Positions 35,752 through 45,023 are shown, counted from the first letter of the stretch. The stretch is 64,000 bases of DNA from Candidatus Avimuribaculum pullicola (GCA_018716295.1 DVKC01000028.1:1-64000), one strand, 5' to 3'. The notes: generated by a model from the letters alone, not told the origin. Numbers and translations: made by a program.

Positions 35752-38700
35752 TTACATAATTTTTTTCACATCAATGCACTTGTCATACTTGGGAATATCA
35801 CCAGCCGCAACCACAAAGTGCAAGTTGCGAGGTTGACACGATGTATTGACCGCCACAGCGAGCAGTTCCTCATCATTGTCGGTTGCATATACCTCGACCC
35901 CTTTGTTGACAAGGGCATAAACCCAGGCAAATTCACCTTGCCCGCAATTTTCAATCTTGACCACGCTACCTATGGGCAAATCGCATGCAACATCGGCCTG
36001 CTTAACCGACTTCAAAGCCCTATGGTTAGCCATTTCGATGCCATGCCCTTTATACATATATTTGTACCGCACATAAGGGACAAAATATTGCACAGTTTCA
36101 CATTGGTTGCATATTTCACTGTAATGTTCCACATACATTTTATGGCACATAGCCGTCAACTTCCTGTCGCTGACAGATTGCACCTCGGCAGCTGGAATGC
36201 GCTTTCCAACCTCGGTATAAATACAGCCTTCGCGTAGCATGAAATCGTTCTTTGGCAACACATGTCCCACACCATGCAAATAAACAGGCAAAATGCCAAT
36301 ACCCAATTGCTGTGCCAAGTAAAATGCACCTCGATGAAACCGCAATATGGAACAATCGGCCGACCGCGTACCCTCGGGGAATACCACAACTGAATATCCT
36401 CGCGTCACAAGCGATTGCAACCGAGCCAAATTCATATCGATTCCATCAGATACTGGATAAAACTCTGCGTGGCGTATTACCATACCATAGAATGGATTAT
36501 GCCATACCCAGTCGTTGGTGAGTATTACAAGCCTTGGTGTAAGCATCATTATGCACATCAAGTCGAGATGCGACTGGTGGTTACTGATAATCACACATGG
36601 CTCATCGAATGTTTCACCATATTTGTTATTGCAGTAGAATTTGACTCCTGGCACATGACGCACAACGAAACTTGAAATCCGTTGCAAAAGCCCATGATAC
36701 CACAACCGTTTCTTTTCGGAAACCTTGCCTATGTGAAAATAGAAAAATGTAAATGGTATCAACAACACATACATTCCAAGCAAGAAAAACGAAAACGAAA
36801 ATACCGAATATGCCCATCGTTTCAATGTTATAGGCACATCACGCACTACGCCATTACGCATGGTCAGCCACCTGAACACAAGCGGCGGCAAGTAATAGGC
36901 CATCATCACCACGGTGAGCATTCCTATTATCGCAACTTCGGCAAGCGACTTCATAGCTGGATGCTTGGCAAATATGAGCATACCCATGCCTATAAACATT
37001 ATCACAGCCGACAATGCAACACTATTTTTGTATGATGCCAACACTTTCTTGCCATACGCATATTCATACATCAACCCCTCGGTAATGAATATGGTATAAT
37101 CGTCACCTTGGCCGAAAATAAACGTGGCAAGTATAATATTGACTATGTTAAACCTGATATCAAACAACCCCATTATGCCCATTATCCAAATCCAGCTCAC
37201 AGCAAGTGGCAAAAACGACAACAAGCTTAACTCGAAGCGGCCAAAAGAAACCCACAAGAAGAAAAATACCACAAATCCACAAACGAAACCGACATAATCA
37301 AACTCATCGGACAGCAACGACACCAACCTGTTGCCCACATCACTGGCATCAAAAACAAATCCAGTGGATTGTAGCAAGTTTGCGTTCATATATTCCTTGA
37401 ACTCATCAACCCTGTTTGCCGGCAACGACACATGATTTACTATACGCACCAACGAGTCGGCTTTCATTATATAATTTTTGCCAACTTGAGCTATTATTGG
37501 GGTGAAATACTCTACCTCCTGCAACTCATGGGCAGCCTCTACACTCTCAATAAACGGTGCAAATGCCTTCTGCGAAAACCCCAATCGCTTACTTTCGACA
37601 TTTATTTCATTTATTACATCACCATGCTTCTCCCACAACTGCCGCCATAACTGCAAACTTTGCTCCTGCTGCCGTTTAGATGGGATAAAATAGCCTATAC
37701 CATTTACCCGTGCATGCATTGCTGTGTCTTTGCCGATTGTTGCCAGCAACTGCTCATTGTTTTGCAGTGCAAGTTGCATTTCGCCACTCTCGGCAACAGC
37801 GTAAACAGTGGCTGTACCATCATTACGGTTAACACTTGAATAGAGCATTTGCAAGTCGTCGCGCTGTTGTGGTGTCATGTAATTTATATGCTGCATGTTC
37901 GAATCAAACGAAGTCTGTTGGCCAAAGTATGCCAACACACACGTCAGAAGCACTACAATAGGAATTACAAACTTATTGCCACGCCCTTCGGGTACTGCAA
38001 CAAAACGCCCCATGTTTAAATGCCACTGCCCGGCATCGCCACTGTGGCGGCGCGATTTCACCATTGGAGGCAACAGTACAAGCACAAACAAGATTGTACC
38101 GATTAATGTCAATGCACCAAACAACCCCAAGTCACGCATCGCCTCGGCTTTCAAGAACAACAAGCACAGGAATGCACTCACAGTGGTTATATTGCCTATA
38201 AGCAATGGCGACACCATTTCACGCAACGCAACGCGCTTTGTCGGACTATGCTTCAGATGGTCGAGAAAATGAAGCGGATAATTCACCGCTATACCTATTA
38301 TAACCGAACCAATACCCAACACTATTATCGAAATCACAGACTTGAATATCGATATGACACCCAATGCAAACAAGCTGCCAAACAATATAGACGCGCCTAT
38401 CCACAACAAGTCGCCACTACGTCTGAACGACAAAATCAAGATAATAAAAATCAATACTACAGCAAGCGTCACAGTAATAAGGCTGTCACGCTTTATTTGC
38501 TGAGCATTAGTGACGGCAATCAATGGAGCTCCCACTGCCGAGATTTCAATTCCGTCAACTTGCTGTTCGGTTTTGGCAATGGCAATCTCAATCATCTCGG
38601 CAAGTCGCTGATTTTGCATCGACTCACTTATACCATACGGCGACAATATAAACGCAAGTCCCTTATCCCCTTCTTTATTGAAAATATATCCTCCTGCCAG

Positions 38701-39303
38701 CTTGTAATAGTCACTAAGGCTATTAAACGACTGCATTTTACGCAGCACCGACGGGAAAAGTTCAAGCGGGTCATATCTCATGCTCTGAGCCACCATGCTA
38801 CCAGTCGGCAACATCAAGGCACGTTTTCTCGCTTCGAGCTGTCGCGAAACATACCCATGCAACGACAGTAACGAGTCGGCTCGTCCATACTCTTCTTGGC
38901 TCATGAAATATGGATAATTACTTTGTACAAAGTTCATCATTTCAAGAACTTGCATTTCATCAACCGATATCTGCACCGAAGCTACCGAAGCCGTATCAAC
39001 CTCTGCCCACATTTCGCCAAACGCATTCATCGCACTGGTTATGCTTTCATAATCATCGGCACTACCTCGGGCATCATCTTTTGAGAAAATCACCACTATG
39101 CGGTCTTGCCCTCCAAGGTTGTTATATACCGATGTGTATTTCTCTCCTTCAGGATCTTGAGGCAAAAAGTCGGAAATATCTTCGCTGTAATGCAGGTTTA
39201 ATGCAGCAAATATGCACAAGGCGACGCATACTATACTGGCAGCCACGGCAAGCCACTTGCGTTTCGACAAAGCATCATATATCGACAAAAAAAAGTTGTT
39301 CAT
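35752..39303 (-). CDS. MMPL-family exporter fused to a PlsC-type acyltransferase
   Basis: A 1183-residue three-part inner-membrane protein. Residues 1-860 are an RND/MMPL transporter: a first helix (17-37), a periplasmic domain, helices at about 275-420, a second periplasmic domain, and a second helix bundle containing FGQGDDYTIFI near 730, whose Asp pair resembles the MMPL proton relay. Residues about 875-1095 are an acyltransferase with SNHQSHLDLM (HxxxxD near 908) and VVFPEGTRSADCS. The last roughly 75 residues resemble a degenerate Rossmann methyltransferase core (NCGQGEFAWVYALVNKGVEV). In aryl-polyene clusters the MMPL protein moves the product across the membrane; here acylation and export seem physically joined. 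Confidence 0.85.
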   Translation of the reverse strand: MNNFFLSIYDALSKRKWLAVAASIVCVALCIFAALNLHYSEDISDFLPQDPEGEKYTSVYNNLGGQDRIVVIFSKDDARGSADDYESITSAMNAFGEMWAEVDTASVASVQISVDEMQVLEMMNFVQSNYPYFMSQEEYGRADSLLSLHGYVSRQLEARKRALMLPTGSMVAQSMRYDPLELFPSVLRKMQSFNSLSDYYKLAGGYIFNKEGDKGLAFILSPYGISESMQNQRLAEMIEIAIAKTEQQVDGIEISAVGAPLIAVTNAQQIKRDSLITVTLAVVLIFIILILSFRRSGDLLWIGASILFGSLFALGVISIFKSVISIIVLGIGSVIIGIAVNYPLHFLDHLKHSPTKRVALREMVSPLLIGNITTVSAFLCLLFLKAEAMRDLGLFGALTLIGTILFVLVLLPPMVKSRRHSGDAGQWHLNMGRFVAVPEGRGNKFVIPIVVLLTCVLAYFGQQTSFDSNMQHINYMTPQQRDDLQMLYSSVNRNDGTATVYAVAESGEMQLALQNNEQLLATIGKDTAMHARVNGIGYFIPSKRQQEQSLQLWRQLWEKHGDVINEINVESKRLGFSQKAFAPFIESVEAAHELQEVEYFTPIIAQVGKNYIMKADSLVRIVNHVSLPANRVDEFKEYMNANLLQSTGFVFDASDVGNRLVSLLSDEFDYVGFVCGFVVFFFLWVSFGRFELSLLSFLPLAVSWIWIMGIMGLFDIRFNIVNIILATFIFGQGDDYTIFITEGLMYEYAYGKKVLASYKNSVALSAVIMFIGMGMLIFAKHPAMKSLAEVAIIGMLTVVMMAYYLPPLVFRWLTMRNGVVRDVPITLKRWAYSVFSFSFFLLGMYVLLIPFTFFYFHIGKVSEKKRLWYHGLLQRISSFVVRHVPGVKFYCNNKYGETFDEPCVIISNHQSHLDLMCIMMLTPRLVILTNDWVWHNPFYGMVIRHAEFYPVSDGIDMNLARLQSLVTRGYSVVVFPEGTRSADCSILRFHRGAFYLAQQLGIGILPVYLHGVGHVLPKNDFMLREGCIYTEVGKRIPAAEVQSVSDRKLTAMCHKMYVEHYSEICNQCETVQYFVPYVRYKYMYKGHGIEMANHRALKSVKQADVACDLPIGSVVKIENCGQGEFAWVYALVNKGVEVYATDNDEELLAVAVNTSCQPRNLHFVVAAGDIPKYDKCIDVKKIM

Positions 39304-40064
39304 GGCTTAATCTTTTTCAAAATCATTCTTGGCCAACCATATACAACAGCCAATATACACAAAACTGTATTTAACACACTTATACGCAAAAAATCCATGC
39401 CAGGTCTAAAATGAGTTACCCTCTCACCTCGCGGTGGATAATATACATTGATTGGCAACGTGCGCAACTCCACACCCGCCCATGCTGCAAGCACGAGCAA
39501 CATCAATTCGGCCTCATACCTGCTTGTCAAAGAACGCAACCCTGTGAGTTTCTTCAACGGATATGCACGATAGCCACTTTGAGTGTCGGCAAGTCGATGC
39601 CACGTCTGCACTGTAAACCAAAAATTCGAAAACCTGTTGGCAAAAGTGTTCTTTCCTGGCATGTTTTCACTCTCAAGGTTTCGACTGCCAACAATTATGG
39701 TATCGGGATAACGTTCTATGCAATCCATAAATTGTGGAATGTCGCTCGGATAATGCTGCCCGTCGGCATCCATGGTTATTGCATGGCTATACCCCATCTC
39801 CATAGCTTTCAAGAAACCTGTTTTCAAGGCACAACCTTTTCCGCGATTTTTGTCATGGCTGACAATAGTGATACCCTGGCATTCCAGACCTTTCAAAATA
39901 GCAGGAGTTTCATCGTTGCTACCATCATCGACCACTATCACATTCTGGCAATATGCATGCGCTGCCGTGGCAACTTGTGCCACAGTTCCGGCATTGTCAT
40001 AAGTGGGAATTACCACACACACTTGCCGATGTTGCGATATTTCGACACCTGCGAGTTCAGTCAT
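39300..40064 (-). CDS. Family 2 glycosyltransferase, dolichol-phosphate-mannose-synthase-like
   Basis: A 254-residue GT-A enzyme. The N-terminal block is VCVVIPTYDNAGTVAQVATA, then VIVVDDGSNDETPAIL and AITMDADGQHYPSDIP (metal-binding DxD), a GSRNLES loop and a late GYRAYPLKKL segment. One hydrophobic helix near the C-terminus (ISVLNTVLCILAVVYGW) suggests membrane association. Enzymes of this type load a sugar onto a polyprenyl phosphate. In this operon it may provide a sugar for a glycosylated aryl-polyene lipid, together with the flippase-like gene nearby. It overlaps the MMPL gene by 4 bases. Confidence 0.82.
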   Translation of the reverse strand: MTELAGVEISQHRQVCVVIPTYDNAGTVAQVATAAHAYCQNVIVVDDGSNDETPAILKGLECQGITIVSHDKNRGKGCALKTGFLKAMEMGYSHAITMDADGQHYPSDIPQFMDCIERYPDTIIVGSRNLESENMPGKNTFANRFSNFWFTVQTWHRLADTQSGYRAYPLKKLTGLRSLTSRYEAELMLLVLAAWAGVELRTLPINVYYPPRGERVTHFRPGMDFLRISVLNTVLCILAVVYGWPRMILKKIKP

Positions 40065-40431
40065 AAATTACCGATATTTTGGCATAGGTAGTGCTGGCAT
40101 CACACACTGTCGATTGCACATGATATTTCCCATCTTCGCTTTTTAATATTTTGCTGAATGAGATTTCTACCTCTTTGTTTCCGTCGGGGACTATTGTATT
40201 CAAGAACTTTACATTCTTCACATATTCCAACTGTAACATTTCTTCCAAATGCTGCTGCAAGCATTCTGTTACCATCTGTATAATACACACACCTGGCGTG
40301 ATGGGCATTCCAGGAAAATGGGCCTTATAAATCACATGGCTTGCATTCAACCTTACCTTGAAAGTGAGTTGCCCACTTTTCAGGTCAACACCACTCTCTA
40401 CTATTTGGAAAAAATCATTCAGCAATATCAT
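40057..40431 (-). CDS. FabZ-like hotdog 3-hydroxyacyl-ACP dehydratase
   Basis: A 124-residue single hotdog domain. The FabZ active-site motif is AHFPGMPITPGVCIIQMVTE, with His near residue 38 and the downstream acidic position occupied by Glu56. It would remove water from beta-hydroxyacyl-ACP to leave a trans double bond in each extension cycle. A second, distinct hotdog protein lies further up the operon; aryl-polyene clusters commonly carry two. It overlaps the glycosyltransferase by 8 bases. Confidence 0.82.
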   Translation of the reverse strand: MILLNDFFQIVESGVDLKSGQLTFKVRLNASHVIYKAHFPGMPITPGVCIIQMVTECLQQHLEEMLQLEYVKNVKFLNTIVPDGNKEVEISFSKILKSEDGKYHVQSTVCDASTTYAKISVIYD

Positions 40432-40443
40432 TGTTGCAATCTG

Positions 40444-40917
40444 TTATTTTAATGGCGACAACTTATAAACGATGCCGCGCTTCTTGTTTTTAAATATTAT
40501 TTCTCCACGCTCAGTAACCACTATGCTGCGTTTCTTGTCGGCTTTAGTAATGGAGCTAAACGACAATAAATATTTCCAGTCGGCTTTCAACGTGCGTTTT
40601 ACAAGCAATCGGTTCATAAAGCCAATCACATTGCGCAAGTCTATCGACCGAGAATTGGTATCATATACAAAATCAAAGGCTTTTACTCCAAATTCATTCA
40701 TTATGCTACCTCTGATTTCTTGCCCCATGAGTTTCATCACACAAACGCCGGTAAATGTGTTGTTCTTGAACTGGAGCGAAAAGTTATATTCCACCCGTTC
40801 ACTATTTTCAAAGCGGAAAAGCGTGTCGGGGGGAATCAACTCTTGTTCACTTGCCGATGCAAAAAGATTTGCCACCGACGCAAACAATATACTAATCAAT
40901 AGTAAAAACCGAGTCAT
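40444..40917 (-). CDS. Small secreted protein of the aryl-polyene operon, next to LolA
   Basis: A 157-residue protein with a signal peptide (MTRFLLLISILFASVANLFA) and no lipobox Cys. The mature part looks like a beta-rich domain (YNFSLQFKNNTFTGVCVMKL, IVVTERGEIIFKNKKRG). It overlaps the LolA-like gene by 26 bases. Gammaproteobacterial aryl-polyene clusters have a small lipoprotein in an equivalent place, and the pairing with a LolA-like carrier suggests a periplasmic or outer-membrane partner in product transport. No family was firmly recognised. Confidence 0.6.
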   Translation of the reverse strand: MTRFLLLISILFASVANLFASASEQELIPPDTLFRFENSERVEYNFSLQFKNNTFTGVCVMKLMGQEIRGSIMNEFGVKAFDFVYDTNSRSIDLRNVIGFMNRLLVKRTLKADWKYLLSFSSITKADKKRSIVVTERGEIIFKNKKRGIVYKLSPLK

Positions 40918-41536
40918 CTAACCCTACATTTGTAATCACGTTTTTTAACAGTATCTGTGTCATGTCGCCACTGTTCTCTTCCATCTCCACTTGTGTTATC
41001 ATCTTGGCTTCGGGGTCGAAATACAACGTTATCACACTAAACATTTGCCTCAACTCTTTCTTGCGGGGGACGAGTTTTGCCACCCATTCGCCCGACTTAC
41101 CTGCCGTGTACATTGTGGTGTTAAAGTCACTGCCGACCGACAAACATTTGCCTGTGACACTATTTACCATTATGCCCACTATCTCTTGGAATAACCTGCT
41201 CGAACGCACATCTATTTCATCGGTACTCTGCGATGATTTTATCATCACCTTAGCCCCTGCCACTATGAAAATGTATCGATATGGAGCAGTGTATTCCCAT
41301 CGCAAGTTTTGTTCTTGCTTGAAACGCATCACTCCTTTCGACACCATTTTATCATCAAGCAGCGACATGAACTTGGTTTGTTCAAAATCGCATTGCATGG
41401 TTTTCACCGATGAAGCTGCCTCATTGATTTGTGCAATCATCGCCTGTTGTTCACTCTTGCTTACACGTTCCAAGCCATTTTGCGACATCACGACAAAAGG
41501 GAAAACGAGCAACAGTATCAATAATAATCTGTACAT
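40892..41536 (-). CDS. LolA-like periplasmic carrier
   Basis: A 214-residue protein with a signal peptide (MYRLLLILLLVFPFVVMS) and the LolA layout: a helix, then VKTMQCDFEQTKFMSLLDDK, SKGVMRFKQEQNLRWEYTAP near residue 70 and a chain of beta strands to the end (ITQVEMEENSGDMTQI). LolA folds are open half-barrels that hold acyl chains. In aryl-polyene clusters the dedicated LolA is thought to shuttle the polyene lipid across the periplasm to the outer membrane; the MMPL exporter in the same operon would hand it over. Confidence 0.85.
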   Translation of the reverse strand: MYRLLLILLLVFPFVVMSQNGLERVSKSEQQAMIAQINEAASSVKTMQCDFEQTKFMSLLDDKMVSKGVMRFKQEQNLRWEYTAPYRYIFIVAGAKVMIKSSQSTDEIDVRSSRLFQEIVGIMVNSVTGKCLSVGSDFNTTMYTAGKSGEWVAKLVPRKKELRQMFSVITLYFDPEAKMITQVEMEENSGDMTQILLKNVITNVGLDDSVFTID

Positions 41537-41543
41537 ACTCCTC

Positions 41544-41897
41544 TTACTTTACGATAAAATAACAACCTCCTACAATCAAACACACCCCTATCCAGCGCGA
41601 CAAGCTACTCTCTTCCTTCAATACGACCACGGCAGCTATCATGCCGAACACATAAGTCAAACTCATCAGCGAGAATGCCACACTGAATGGGAAATGTTTC
41701 AAGATATACATCCATAGCACAGTAGCTATGCCGAAGCAAGCACCACAAGCACAAAAATGCCAATTAGTGAACAACCGTTTCCAGAACTCCATAGTCCAAG
41801 AAAAGTTGCCCATTTCCTGCAATGCCAATTTCAACAACACTTGTCCGCCCGACAGCAACAAGCACTGAGCCAGCGAATATGGTATTATTTTCCACAT
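41544..41897 (-). CDS. Small four-helix EamA/SMR-type transporter (ArnE-like)
   Basis: A 117-residue membrane protein with four hydrophobic helices, the third containing FPFSVAFSLMSLTYVFGMIA and the fourth RWIGVCLIVGGCYFIV. This is the size and pattern of half-size drug/metabolite transporters such as EmrE or the ArnE/ArnF undecaprenyl-sugar flippase. Its place in an operon with a polyprenyl-phosphate-sugar-synthase-like glycosyltransferase supports a role flipping a lipid-linked sugar. It overlaps the chain-length-factor-like gene by 13 bases. Confidence 0.75.
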   Translation of the reverse strand: MWKIIPYSLAQCLLLSGGQVLLKLALQEMGNFSWTMEFWKRLFTNWHFCACGACFGIATVLWMYILKHFPFSVAFSLMSLTYVFGMIAAVVVLKEESSLSRWIGVCLIVGGCYFIVK

Positions 41898-42922
41898 ATT
41901 TTTTCAAGCAATATAAATGAATAATCTTTACCGTCAGCAATATTCAATAACAATATCCTATTCGGTGCCGGCACACTGCATGTCGGTTGTTCCAGCACAA
42001 GCGACTGCGGTATAAAACCATGCTGCAAGCACCTCACTGTGGCATATACTCCCAACCCCGAGGCAGAATAACTTTCACCGAATATATGTTTATAATGCAA
42101 CACTGGTACTCCTGGCAACAATTCTGGCAACAAATCGTAGTAATATTTGTCATTGAGTCTGTTACCACTTATTCCTGTCATGACAGCATCGATACCGCCA
42201 AGCGATGTATCGGCCTCGGAAAGCATCTGCGACAATGCACTTTGCAACCGACACACATCAGGGCGGTACAGCACCTTCACACCTTTCACTTGGCACAAGG
42301 CATTTTCCTGCTCATTACTTAACATCATTGCCACCGACGCTTCGCCACACACTTCGGAGTCTTGTCCTACAAAACCTATTTTCTTAAGCAATGTAAAATA
42401 TGATGGAGAAACCTCGTCATTACCACCTACCAACGCCGAACCTATCATGCCAAGTTTGAACTGTACCAAAGCATCGTGCAATGCACAGTCAACCGATATG
42501 CCTTTGTGCGAATAGGTAATATTGTAACCCGTGTTGCCCGTTTGTATGCCTATCAGTGAAGCCACAGTGTTGTGGGTCGATTGCATGAAATGTGTCGGCT
42601 TGAGCAATTGTTCGCCATCACGGCAAAGTGATTCAAGAAAACGCTCGGTACTCTCAATGCAGCCAAGTCCCGTACCCATCATTATCGCATCGGGACAAGC
42701 GATTCCTGATTCCCGTATAACGCTCAGCGACGTAGTTAATGCCCTTTTTAGCAATTTGCCCATACGACGACCTTGCGCAGCTGGCACGAAAGGCTTAAAA
42801 TCAGGGTCTATCGACCTGACAAAATTCGCATCATACCAATGTGGACTTTCCATCCACACATCGGTCAATGGCTCTTGTATCGAAATTTGCGATACGGCTT
42901 TTATATATGGGAATACCTTCAT
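41885..42922 (-). CDS. Ketosynthase-like chain-length-factor partner lacking the catalytic Cys
   Basis: A 345-residue beta-ketoacyl-synthase-fold protein. Where active enzymes read xTACSS, this one has NITYSHKGISVDCA, with Gly141 aligning to the nucleophile Cys, so it cannot load a chain. The last conserved part is HYKHIFGESYSASGLGVYA, like the KHLxGExxxAS block of aryl-polyene chain-length factors. It shares one base (TAATG) with the intact ketosynthase upstream, so the two are translationally coupled and probably form a heterodimer that sets polyene length. Confidence 0.82.
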   Translation of the reverse strand: MKVFPYIKAVSQISIQEPLTDVWMESPHWYDANFVRSIDPDFKPFVPAAQGRRMGKLLKRALTTSLSVIRESGIACPDAIMMGTGLGCIESTERFLESLCRDGEQLLKPTHFMQSTHNTVASLIGIQTGNTGYNITYSHKGISVDCALHDALVQFKLGMIGSALVGGNDEVSPSYFTLLKKIGFVGQDSEVCGEASVAMMLSNEQENALCQVKGVKVLYRPDVCRLQSALSQMLSEADTSLGGIDAVMTGISGNRLNDKYYYDLLPELLPGVPVLHYKHIFGESYSASGLGVYATVRCLQHGFIPQSLVLEQPTCSVPAPNRILLLNIADGKDYSFILLEKICGK

Positions 42923-44115
42923 TACACACGAGATAACAATAATGATGTATCATTTCCACCGAAACCGAACGAATTGCACAAGGCCATGTTAATCGGCCTC
43001 GGCGACTTCATGTCGGTAACAGGTTTAATACCATTCTCCATCGGCTCTTTCCAATTCAAATTTACTGGCAAGAATTGATGCTGCAATGCAAGAATACATA
43101 TAACTGCCTCTATAGCCCCCGAAGCACTGGTAGTGTGCCCTGTAAATGACTTCGTAGAGGAAATAGGAGGAACGCAATCGCCAAACAACCTGATTATAGC
43201 CTGGCTCTCGCTCAAGTCGTTGTTTTCTGTTCCTGTGCCATGGGCATTTATATAATCTATGCCACTTGGCACCACCCCGCCCATTTCAAGAGCTTTAGCC
43301 ATAGCCTTATACGCACCTGTGCCATCGGGCGATGATGCAGTCTGATGAAAAGCGTCGCAAGCATTGCCGTAACCCCAAAGCGAAGCCAAGGGGACAATTC
43401 CCCTGCGCTTGACCGATGCCGCCGATTCCAATACCATATATGCCGCACCCTCGCCCAGATTAAGCCCACGACGGGTGGCATCAAATGGACGGCATGGGGC
43501 AGTATCAAGTATCATGAGTGAATTAAAGCCATTAAGGTGGAACTTCGACAGACATTCACATCCACCAGCAACAACTATGTCGGCCTCTCCTGCTTTAATC
43601 AAGTTGGCTGCCGCCACTATAGCATTGGCTGCCGAAGAGCAAGCCGTGGATATCGTTGAAAGCCACGCAAACCGACCGAAGTGGTCGGCAATCATTTCAG
43701 TGCAAGCTCCACAATCATGTGTGGCTATATATTCATTATGCCTGTCGTTGTCAAGAAAGTCGAGATAATATTGCTCGCTTTTATCCATTCCGCCAACTGT
43801 TGTCCCCGATATGAACCCCGTGCTTCCAATCAAATCGCTATTTATACCTGCTTCTTGCAATGCTTCTTTCAAAGCAATCATTCCCATGAGCGAAGTACGA
43901 ATCTGTGTGCTATCTTGCGGCAAGCCCAACATCGACATCATCTCACCATCAGAAAGTTTCACTTCCCCGACAGGAAACTCGTCATGTGCAGTCTGCAAAT
44001 ACTTCACATCACCTATACCGCTTGATTGCGACAGCAACGACTTGAGCGTCGGCTCTTTACCCACGCCTATAGCCGAAACAATTCCAGCACCACTAATCAA
44101 TATCGGTTCGCTCAT
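42922..44115 (-). CDS. Beta-ketoacyl-ACP synthase, chain-length-factor-coupled
   Basis: An intact FabF-type ketosynthase of 397 residues. Cys159 lies in LSTISTACSSAANAIVAA, His292 in YINAHGTGTENND and Lys322/His327 in SSTKSFTGHTTSASGAIEA, the full catalytic set. Coupling by a 1-base overlap to the Cys-less partner suggests it is the elongating ketosynthase of the polyene. It lies 17 bases after an ACP gene. Confidence 0.92.
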   Translation of the reverse strand: MSEPILISGAGIVSAIGVGKEPTLKSLLSQSSGIGDVKYLQTAHDEFPVGEVKLSDGEMMSMLGLPQDSTQIRTSLMGMIALKEALQEAGINSDLIGSTGFISGTTVGGMDKSEQYYLDFLDNDRHNEYIATHDCGACTEMIADHFGRFAWLSTISTACSSAANAIVAAANLIKAGEADIVVAGGCECLSKFHLNGFNSLMILDTAPCRPFDATRRGLNLGEGAAYMVLESAASVKRRGIVPLASLWGYGNACDAFHQTASSPDGTGAYKAMAKALEMGGVVPSGIDYINAHGTGTENNDLSESQAIIRLFGDCVPPISSTKSFTGHTTSASGAIEAVICILALQHQFLPVNLNWKEPMENGIKPVTDMKSPRPINMALCNSFGFGGNDTSLLLSRV

Positions 44116-44132
44116 AATATGTCGCTTCGTTA

Positions 44133-44390
44133 TTATTTCTTTCGGTTCTTTGCAATATAATCGGCCATCGTGTTCAACGACTTGAATATCTCTTTGCCTT
44201 TAGCCGCGTCCTGTAATTTTATCCCATAGTTTTTCTCCATCAACACAATCAGTTCAAGTGCATCGATAGAGTCGAGTCCAAGCCCCTCACCGAATAACGG
44301 TGCATCGTTGTCTATATCTTCGGGCTTGACATCTTCGAGATTCAAGACATCTATTATTTCTTTTTTCAAGTTTAATATCAATTCTTCCAT
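44133..44390 (-). CDS. Acyl carrier protein (second in operon)
   Basis: An 85-residue ACP. The phosphopantetheine Ser41 sits in GEGLGLDSIDALELIVLM, followed by helices typical of type II carriers. The C-terminus is basic (IAKNRKK). It carries the growing aryl-polyenoyl chain; the operon has two dedicated ACPs, which in related pathways split between starter and extension duties. Confidence 0.92.
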   Translation of the reverse strand: MEELILNLKKEIIDVLNLEDVKPEDIDNDAPLFGEGLGLDSIDALELIVLMEKNYGIKLQDAAKGKEIFKSLNTMADYIAKNRKK

Positions 44391-44408
44391 TTCAAGTATT
44401 TTTGTTTT

Positions 44409-45023
44409 TTATTGTTCTGTAAATAATGATTTTATCTCCTCTTCGAAGCTTGCCCGATCAATGTCGCCGTCCAGCAAGAACACCACAGCGGTAAATTCAT
44501 CATCACAAGTGCATTCTACCCACCCGCATAGAGCCGATTTCATGCCACTGCCAACAAGCGTATTACATATAACCTGTGCCATTATGCGGGCATCAGGTTC
44601 GTCGATAACATAAAACGATGTTTCACCGAAATACTTGTTACGTATGGCAATTTCGCCAGTGACGATGTTAGGCAATGTATATACGAAAACCGACGGGCTG
44701 GGATAAAAGTCGTCAACGTCCTGTATTGTCTGTTGGAAATGGCAATCGGCATTATACGAGCTACTGTGGTTAAACATGATTACTGCCCTGTCGTCAAAGC
44801 TATTTCGCTCAGTACCCTCGATATCGTTCAGCAATAGCTCCGATGCGATGAACCCCAATTTACACAACGTGTCCATCTTGAAGAACTTTGGGTAATTGTT
44901 TACATATTTTCGATACACCTCTACCAACAACTTTTGTCCCGCAACATCGTTACTTGCCAGCACCGATTTCCCTGCAACAATCGCATCATGAGGCGTGATT
45001 TTCACCCACGATTTCACATTCAT
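44409..45023 (-). CDS. Half-size ketosynthase-like protein
   Basis: A 204-residue protein resembling only the N-terminal half of a ketosynthase. The SPSVFVYTLPNIVTGEIAIR block near residues 109-128 and GETSFYVIDEPDARIM after it follow the ketosynthase pattern, but the position of the nucleophile Cys is Glu142, and the C-terminal half with both catalytic His is absent. It overlaps the next intact ketosynthase gene by 4 bases, so the two are likely made together. It may be a structural partner; catalysis of condensation is excluded. Not a recent frameshift, because a complete ketosynthase frame adjoins and the stop is clean. Confidence 0.65.
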   Translation of the reverse strand: MNVKSWVKITPHDAIVAGKSVLASNDVAGQKLLVEVYRKYVNNYPKFFKMDTLCKLGFIASELLLNDIEGTERNSFDDRAVIMFNHSSSYNADCHFQQTIQDVDDFYPSPSVFVYTLPNIVTGEIAIRNKYFGETSFYVIDEPDARIMAQVICNTLVGSGMKSALCGWVECTCDDEFTAVVFLLDGDIDRASFEEEIKSLFTEQ

